From assembly GCA_021796905.1 (NCBI GenBank), contig JAKABK010000040.1, positions 1-9,678 of the forward strand: a stretch of 9,678 nt of DNA, in the 5' to 3' direction. The translations under genes and the position numbers were made by a program. The stretch is from Actinomycetes bacterium. GTDB lineage: Bacteria > Actinomycetota > Acidimicrobiia > Acidimicrobiales > Palsa-688. Under the pieces are notes generated by a model that saw only the letters and a list, made by a program, of their open reading frames with translations, ran no database searches and was not told the DNA's origin. Below are positions 5,677 through 9,678 of this stretch, in pieces. Every line of letters begins with the position of its first letter. The stretch's first letter is position 1.

Positions 5677-7506
5677 TCACGCCGGCTCGGCGTGCCCCTG
5701 CCAGGCGGCGAAGAGAGCGGTGTAGCGCCCGCCGGCGTCGACCAGCTCGTCGTGGGTGCCGACCTCCACCAGGCGTCCGTCGTCGACCAGGGCGACCCGG
5801 TCGGCTCGCTCCGCGAGGGAGAGCCGGTGGGCGACGGTGATGGTCGTGCGACCCTCGGTGAGCCGGGAGAGAGCGGTCTCCACCCACGCTTCGGTGCCCG
5901 GGTCGACGCTGGAGGTGGCCTCGTCCATCACCAGCACCGCCGGGTCGGTCAGGGCGGCGCGGACCAAGGTGACCAGTTGGCGCTCGCCGGCGGAGAGGTG
6001 CGAGCCGCGCTCGCCGACGTCGGTCGCCAAGCCGTCGGGTAGCTCGGCGAAGCGCTCGGTCAGTCCGAGCGAGCGGATCGCCCCGGCGACGTCTGCCTCG
6101 GTGGCGTCGGGGTGCCCGACGAGCATGTTGTCGAGCACCGTGCCACGGAAGAGGAAGCCTTCCTGGGGTACCACGACGATCCGTCGTCTGAGGCCGGGCA
6201 GGTCGGCCGAGCGCAGGTCGACGCCTCCGAGGAGGACTGAGCCGCGGACCGGGTCGTAGAGCCGTCCGATCAGCTTGGCGAGGGTCGACTTGCCGGCGCC
6301 GGTCGGCCCGACGAGGACCAGGTGCTCGCCCTGCTCGACCTGGAGGTCCACCTCGGAGAGCACCGTACGGGAACCTTCGTAGGCGAAATGGACGTCGACC
6401 AGCTCCAGGCGGCCCCGGCGGGGGAGCGCGACGGGGTCCTCGGGGTCGGGCATCGCCGGCTCGGTGTCGAGGAGGGTCACGACCGTCGACAGCGCGGCTC
6501 CCGAGGACTGGAGCAGGTCGAACAGTTGGCTCAGGCTCTGGATCGAGTTGAACAGGTTCCCGACGTAGAGCACGTAGGCGGCCACCGCACCGATCGAGGT
6601 GAGGTGCAGGTGCACCAGCAGCCCACCGACGAGCAGGATCGCCGCGGTGGCGAGCACCCCGGTGCCCTCGACCTTCGGGAAGAACACCGAAGCCAACCTC
6701 ACGGTGTGCACCTCGGCGTCGAGCTGGGCGGCGTTGCGGGTGTCGAAGGTCTCGCCGACCCGCTCCTCCTGACGGAACGCCTGGATGACCCGTACCCCGG
6801 CGAGGCTCTCGTCGAGGTTCGAGACGGTGTCGCCGATACGGAAGCGCACCGCCCGGTAGGCCTTGGTCGACGCCGTCCGGTAGCGGGCCGAGGCGACCAC
6901 GATCGGGACCAGGCAGACCGCGGTTGCGACGAACAGCGGGGGGGAGATGACGAGCAGCACCACGACTGACGCGAAGAACAGCCCGACGCTCATCACGAAC
7001 GTGCCGATCCCGCTCTGGACCAGCGACTCGAGGGTGTCGATGTCGGCGGTCATCCGGGAGAGCAACTGCCCCGAGCTCTCGGCGTCGTAGAAGGCCATCG
7101 GCTGGGCCAGCAGATGGGCGAAGACCCGTTTGCGCAGGTCGTTCAGGATCAGCTCCCCGGTGCCCGACAGGAGGCTGGTCTGCCATCGGGTGAACACGAA
7201 CGTCGCCGCAGCCACCGCGAGGTAGGCGCCGCCGGCGATGTCCACGACCCGCATCGAGTGGTGCCGGACGAGACCGTCGTTGATCAGGTACTCGACCAGC
7301 GCGGGCCCGGCGAGGGAGGTGGCGAGCGCTCCGGCGACGGTGAGCAGGGCGAGCAGCACCCGCCGGCGGTAGGGGCGCATCATCGCCCGGGCGACGCCGG
7401 CGACGTGGCGTTGGCTCGGCCCGGCGTCGCCCGTCGGTTCGGGTCGTCCGTCGCTGGCGTCGGTGTCCCCGCCGACGCCGGCAGCGGTGTCGGTCCTCGT
7501 CGTCAC
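5677..7506 (-). CDS. ABC exporter half-transporter, consensus-site subunit (TMD-NBD)
   Basis: This 609-residue inner-membrane protein has one ABC type-1 exporter transmembrane domain followed by one ATPase domain. A hydrophilic N-terminus (1-45) precedes six likely helices (about 49-70, 90-106, 165-187, 188-205, 283-298, 302-320). In the ATPase domain the A-loop Tyr is Y376, Walker A is GPTGAGKST (400-408), the Q-loop Gln is Q448 and the X-loop is TDVGERG (495-501). The signature is LSAGE (504-508) instead of LSGGQ. Walker B is VLVMDEA with D528 and catalytic E529, and the switch His is H560. The GTG start at 7506 overlaps the partner's TGA by 4 nt (GTGA) and has GAGGAG 8 nt upstream. The frame is open far upstream only as a shadow of the partner gene. 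The altered signature paired with an intact Walker B indicates it pairs with the upstream subunit. The exported substrate (drug, lipid or peptide) cannot be inferred. The last residues AEPA may reflect a frameshift-shortened tail. Confidence 0.95.
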   Translation of the reverse strand: MTTRTDTAAGVGGDTDASDGRPEPTGDAGPSQRHVAGVARAMMRPYRRRVLLALLTVAGALATSLAGPALVEYLINDGLVRHHSMRVVDIAGGAYLAVAAATFVFTRWQTSLLSGTGELILNDLRKRVFAHLLAQPMAFYDAESSGQLLSRMTADIDTLESLVQSGIGTFVMSVGLFFASVVVLLVISPPLFVATAVCLVPIVVASARYRTASTKAYRAVRFRIGDTVSNLDESLAGVRVIQAFRQEERVGETFDTRNAAQLDAEVHTVRLASVFFPKVEGTGVLATAAILLVGGLLVHLHLTSIGAVAAYVLYVGNLFNSIQSLSQLFDLLQSSGAALSTVVTLLDTEPAMPDPEDPVALPRRGRLELVDVHFAYEGSRTVLSEVDLQVEQGEHLVLVGPTGAGKSTLAKLIGRLYDPVRGSVLLGGVDLRSADLPGLRRRIVVVPQEGFLFRGTVLDNMLVGHPDATEADVAGAIRSLGLTERFAELPDGLATDVGERGSHLSAGERQLVTLVRAALTDPAVLVMDEATSSVDPGTEAWVETALSRLTEGRTTITVAHRLSLAERADRVALVDDGRLVEVGTHDELVDAGGRYTALFAAWQGHAEPA

Positions 7507-9374
7507 GCCGAGCGCTCCTCGTCCTCGGAGCCGTCTCGTCGGTAGGCGGTGGCCCGGCCGGCCCCGTCGGCGGGCGCTGCGTGGGTGACCCCTGCCGGGA
7601 CCAGCCCGAGCACCTGGCGGTAGCGACGCGAGCTGCGCAACAGCCCCTGGTGGGTGCCGTCGGCGACCACCCGCCCCCCGTCGACTAGGACGACCCGGTC
7701 GGCGAGGGCGATGGTCGCCGCCCGGTGGGAGATGACCACGATGGTCCGGTCCCCCATCAGCGAGCGGAGCCCGTCGAGGATCTCCCGCTCCTTGGCGGCG
7801 TCGACCGCCGAGGTGGCGTCGTCGAGCACCAGCACCCGTGGTGCGGCGAGGATCGCCCTGGCCAGCGCGATGCGCTGTCGTTGGCCCCCCGACAGGGCGT
7901 GGCCCTGCTCGCCGATAGGGGTGTGGAGCCCGTCGGGCAGTGCGTCGACGATCTCCTCGGCCCGGGCGACTCGGATCGCTGCTCGCATCTCCTCGTCGCT
8001 GGCCCCTTCCCGGCCGACCCGCAGGTTGTCGGCGATCGTGCCGTCGAAGAGGAAGTTGTCCTCGAAGACCACCCCGACCGCGGCTCGCACCTCCGCCAGG
8101 CGGAGGTTGCGCAGCGGTGCCCCGTCGAGGGTCACGGTGCCCCGGTCCGGGTCGTAGAGGCGGGCGATCAGGGCGGCGAGCGTCGACTTGCCGGAGCCGG
8201 TCGGGCCGACCAGGGCGACCACCTCGCCGCCCTCGATGTCGAGGTCGAAGCCGTCGAGGACCGGTCTCGGAGCGCCGGCGTGGGAGAAGCCGACGTGGGA
8301 GAACCCGATCGCGCCGTTCCCGGCCGGCAGCGGGACGGTCCCATCGGCCGGGGGGTCGGTCACCTTCGCCTCGGTCTGCATGATCGAGGCGATCCTCCGG
8401 CTCGACACGAGCGCGCGTTGGAACTGCACCACGAACCAGCCGATCGACTGGAGCGGGCCGGTGAGCAGCACGAGGTAGGTGTTGAAGGCGAGCAGCAGCC
8501 CGACGGTCATCTGGTGGTGCAGGACGAGGTAGCCGCCCACCCAGTTGATCGCGACCAGCTCGACCAGGGGGACGACGTTCAGGTACGGGCTGTAGGTCGC
8601 CCGGGTGCGGACCACCTCGAGGGCTTCGCGCCGTACGGCGTCGGCCTGCTCGCCGAGGCGCTCGGTGAGCACCCCCTCGGCGCCGAAGCCCTTCACCGCC
8701 TTGATGCCGCTGATCGTCTCCTCGACCACGCCGGCGAGCTGACCGCGTTCGCGCTGCAGCGCGCCGAGTGCCGGGCGCACGGTCGCCGAGTAGCGCTTCG
8801 AGGTGGCCACGACGATCGGGATCATCACCAGGGCGACCCCGCCGAGGACCGGGCTCAGCACGAGGAGGATCACCGCGACCGTGCCGACCGCGAAGGCGTT
8901 GCCGATCAGCGCCGGTGCGGAGGCGACGAACGCCTGGACCTGGAACAGGTCGTTGGTCACCCGCGACAGCAGCTGACCGCGGTTCACCTGGTCGTGGTAG
9001 CCGACGTCGAGGCCGAGGAGGCGGTTGAAGAATCGTTTGCGCAGGTCGGCCTCGACCCGGCGGGAGGCGAGCCCGTTGTTGCGCCGACGGGCTCCCGAGG
9101 CGAGCGCCTGGATCACACCGAGCAGCGCGATCCCTACCACGTAGATCCCGAGGCGGTGCCAGTGGTGGGCGAGCAGTCCGGCGTCGACCGCCCGGCCGAC
9201 CAGCAGCGGGTAGGTCGAGATGGCTGCGGTCCACACCAGTGCGGCAGCGATCGACGCCGACTCGGTCCTCCGGTGCCCCCGGATCGCCTCCCAGAGGAAC
9301 GCCCCGCCCCCGGGTCCGGCGCCGGTGTCGCTGGCCGCCCTGGTCGTGATCGCGTCGCTGCCCGCGGCGGTCAT
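7503..9374 (-). CDS. ABC exporter half-transporter, degenerate-site subunit (TMD-NBD)
   Basis: This 623-residue partner of the downstream subunit has an exporter transmembrane domain with helices near 42-62, 75-92, 152-175, 176-192, 262-283 and 288-306, then an ATPase domain. Walker A is intact, GPTGSGKST (390-398), as are the X-loop TPIGEQG (485-491), the signature LSGGQ (494-498) and the switch His H550. Three positions depart from consensus: the A-loop Tyr position is His (H365), the Q-loop Gln position is Glu (VFEDN, E438), and the catalytic Glu after Walker B is Asp (LVLDDATS, D519). This is the pattern of the degenerate half of heterodimeric exporters such as TM287/288 and mycobacterial Rv1272c/Rv1273c-type pairs. 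The ATG at 9374 is supported by AGGA (9380-9383) with a 5-nt spacer. The C-terminal tail (591-623) is hydrophilic and acidic, and its EDEE codons supply the partner's ribosome-binding site. It is first in the two-gene operon; substrate unknown. Confidence 0.95.
   Translation of the reverse strand: MTAAGSDAITTRAASDTGAGPGGGAFLWEAIRGHRRTESASIAAALVWTAAISTYPLLVGRAVDAGLLAHHWHRLGIYVVGIALLGVIQALASGARRRNNGLASRRVEADLRKRFFNRLLGLDVGYHDQVNRGQLLSRVTNDLFQVQAFVASAPALIGNAFAVGTVAVILLVLSPVLGGVALVMIPIVVATSKRYSATVRPALGALQRERGQLAGVVEETISGIKAVKGFGAEGVLTERLGEQADAVRREALEVVRTRATYSPYLNVVPLVELVAINWVGGYLVLHHQMTVGLLLAFNTYLVLLTGPLQSIGWFVVQFQRALVSSRRIASIMQTEAKVTDPPADGTVPLPAGNGAIGFSHVGFSHAGAPRPVLDGFDLDIEGGEVVALVGPTGSGKSTLAALIARLYDPDRGTVTLDGAPLRNLRLAEVRAAVGVVFEDNFLFDGTIADNLRVGREGASDEEMRAAIRVARAEEIVDALPDGLHTPIGEQGHALSGGQRQRIALARAILAAPRVLVLDDATSAVDAAKEREILDGLRSLMGDRTIVVISHRAATIALADRVVLVDGGRVVADGTHQGLLRSSRRYRQVLGLVPAGVTHAAPADGAGRATAYRRDGSEDEERSA
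7515..7520 (-). promoter_or_regulatory. Shine-Dalgarno GAGGAG for the second ABC subunit
   Basis: GAGGAG on the minus strand lies within the acidic C-terminal codons of the first subunit, 8 nt before the GTG at 7506. Together with the 4-nt GTGA overlap, it fixes the start of the second subunit and indicates translational coupling, consistent with equal production of the two halves. Confidence 0.7.
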
Positions 9375-9455
9375 GATGGTCCTGCTCGTCGCACTGCCAC
9401 CCGGGTCGATTCGGCGAGACCGACCCGATCACCTCCCCGGAGGGCTCGTCAACGT

Positions 9456-9484
9456 GCGCCGTAGGGCTGACGCCCCGCCGGCGC
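9456..9484 (-). other. Stem-loop in the ABC operon leader
   Basis: Outer arms GCGCCG (9456-9461) and CGGCGC (9479-9484) are perfectly complementary. Inside them GGGC (9464-9467) and GCCC (9472-9475) close a 4-nt loop, with small asymmetric internal bulges of 2 and 3 nt. It has no T-tract. It lies about 80 nt before the start codon and could be an attenuator, an mRNA-stabilising element or part of the upstream gene's terminator. Folding is inferred from complementarity only. Confidence 0.45.
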
Positions 9485-9551
9485 TTCGCCGTTCAGGGAA
9501 TCCTAGCGGGGAGGCGGCGGCGACCGGCGGTGGGTTCCGGCAGCCGGGTGC

Positions 9552-9563
9552 GGGCCGCGGCCC
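9552..9563. repeat. 12-bp perfect palindrome GGGCCGCGGCCC
   Basis: This fully self-complementary 12-mer begins 17 nt after the stop codon of the EAL-domain gene, followed on the minus strand by CCGGCTGCCGG (9547-9537), another small palindrome with a 3-nt loop. Together they could slow or end transcription of the upstream gene, but there is no U-run. A dyad operator is an alternative. GC-rich palindromes are common by chance at this base composition. Confidence 0.3.
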
Positions 9564-9580
9564 CGTCGAGGTGGTCGAGG

Positions 9581-9678
9581 TCAGTGGGTGGCGAAGTCGG
9601 CCAACCGGGATGCCGCCAGTGGGGCTGACCAGAGGTAGCCCTGACCGAGGTCGCAGCCCATCTCGGCGAGAACCTCGA
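9581..9678 (-). CDS. EAL-domain protein, C-terminal fragment (c-di-GMP phosphodiesterase family)
   Basis: Only the last 31 codons before the TGA at 9581-9583 are in the window; the gene continues past the right edge. The peptide reads EVLAEMGCDLGQGYLWSAPL then AASRLADFATH. The segment MGCDLGQGYLWSAPL matches the conserved C-terminal strand of EAL domains (LGCDxxQGYxxxxPL), including the invariant Gln-Gly. EAL domains hydrolyse cyclic-di-GMP to pGpG or act as degenerate binders; the catalytic Glu residues lie outside the window, so activity cannot be judged. The protein ends right after the EAL domain, which is the usual position, often behind GGDEF or PAS modules. It is co-directional with the ABC operon but 206 bp away, so joint transcription is uncertain. 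Confidence 0.8.
   Translation of the reverse strand, partial: EVLAEMGCDLGQGYLWSAPLAASRLADFATH

Larger units (their letters stand above)
9375..9580 (-). promoter_or_regulatory. Upstream/leader region of the ABC exporter operon
   Basis: These 206 bases lie between the EAL-domain gene stop and the first ABC subunit. A -10-like TAGGAT (minus strand, 9505-9500) would start transcription near 9493 and leave a leader of about 120 nt. No good -35 is visible at 17 bp (the sequence there is GCCGGT). The leader contains the stem-loop at 9456-9484. A TTGACG is present on the minus strand near 9447-9453 but lacks a matching -10. No known riboswitch was recognised and no convincing leader peptide: a GTG at 9432 directly abuts GGAG and is too close to it to be used. 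Confidence 0.4.

Noticed and set aside
5618..7186. Minus-strand 522-codon frame overlapping the second ABC subunit
   Set aside because: Arg/Pro/Gly-rich shadow frame. Only its last 18 codons or so, past the ABC stop, are of interest as a possible frameshifted tail.
7507..9432. Fusion reading of a 1251-residue protein covering both ABC genes
   Set aside because: Upstream of 7506 this frame is an Arg/Pro/Gly-rich shadow of the first ABC subunit; the GTG at 7506 with its Shine-Dalgarno and GTGA overlap gives a normal 609-residue subunit.
7725..9464. Plus-strand open frame of 579 codons antisense to the first ABC subunit
   Set aside because: Acidic, repetitive composition and full overlap with a conserved transporter; no ribosome-binding site or domain seen.
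1..9678. Mobile element, CRISPR array, defence system or toxin-antitoxin pair
   Set aside because: No spacer-repeat array, transposase, integrase, nuclease or small paired toxin genes were seen; the repeats present are short two- to four-copy tracts.

Overview
The window is very GC-rich with strongly G/C-ending codons, leaderless-looking spacing and GTG starts, which fits a high-GC actinobacterium. The mycobacterial-type glutamate decarboxylase, the MpaB-like oxygenase and the actinobacterial-type heterodimeric ABC exporter all agree. A lineage such as Acidimicrobiia is possible, but the sequence alone does not prove it. No transposase, integrase, CRISPR array, tRNA or rRNA was seen, so this reads as ordinary chromosome.

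Layout. Positions 1-53 hold two copies of a 20-bp direct repeat just beyond the end of a minus-strand gene. Positions 57-4553 are a compact minus-strand cluster read right to left: a low-specificity threonine aldolase (4553-3492), a GT-C-type membrane glycosyltransferase (3488-1497; ATG only 3 nt after the aldolase stop), and glutamate decarboxylase (1463-57; 33-nt gap). A 204-bp divergent region follows. On the plus strand, 4758-5621 encodes an MpaB/Lcp-like (DUF2236) oxygenase. It converges, across 55 bp of repeat-bearing spacer, on a second minus-strand operon. This operon encodes two half-size ABC exporter subunits (9374-7503, then 7506-5677) whose reading frames overlap by 4 nt (GTGA). 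Upstream is a 206-bp leader/intergenic region with a -10-like box and a stem-loop. The last 98 bases (9581-9678) are the C-terminus of an EAL-domain (cyclic-di-GMP phosphodiesterase family) protein running in from beyond the window.

How the genes relate. The ABC pair is best read as one heterodimeric exporter with one degenerate and one consensus ATP site: every non-consensus residue in the two sequences falls in the same composite site. The aldolase and decarboxylase are both PLP enzymes of amino-acid metabolism and may be co-transcribed with the glycosyltransferase, but no shared pathway is evident. No clearly novel system was found. The best leads are the mixed PLP/glycosyltransferase operon, the in-frame 18-bp repeat tract in the glycosyltransferase N-terminus, the short repeats placed just after stop codons, and a possible frameshifted tail on the second ABC subunit.
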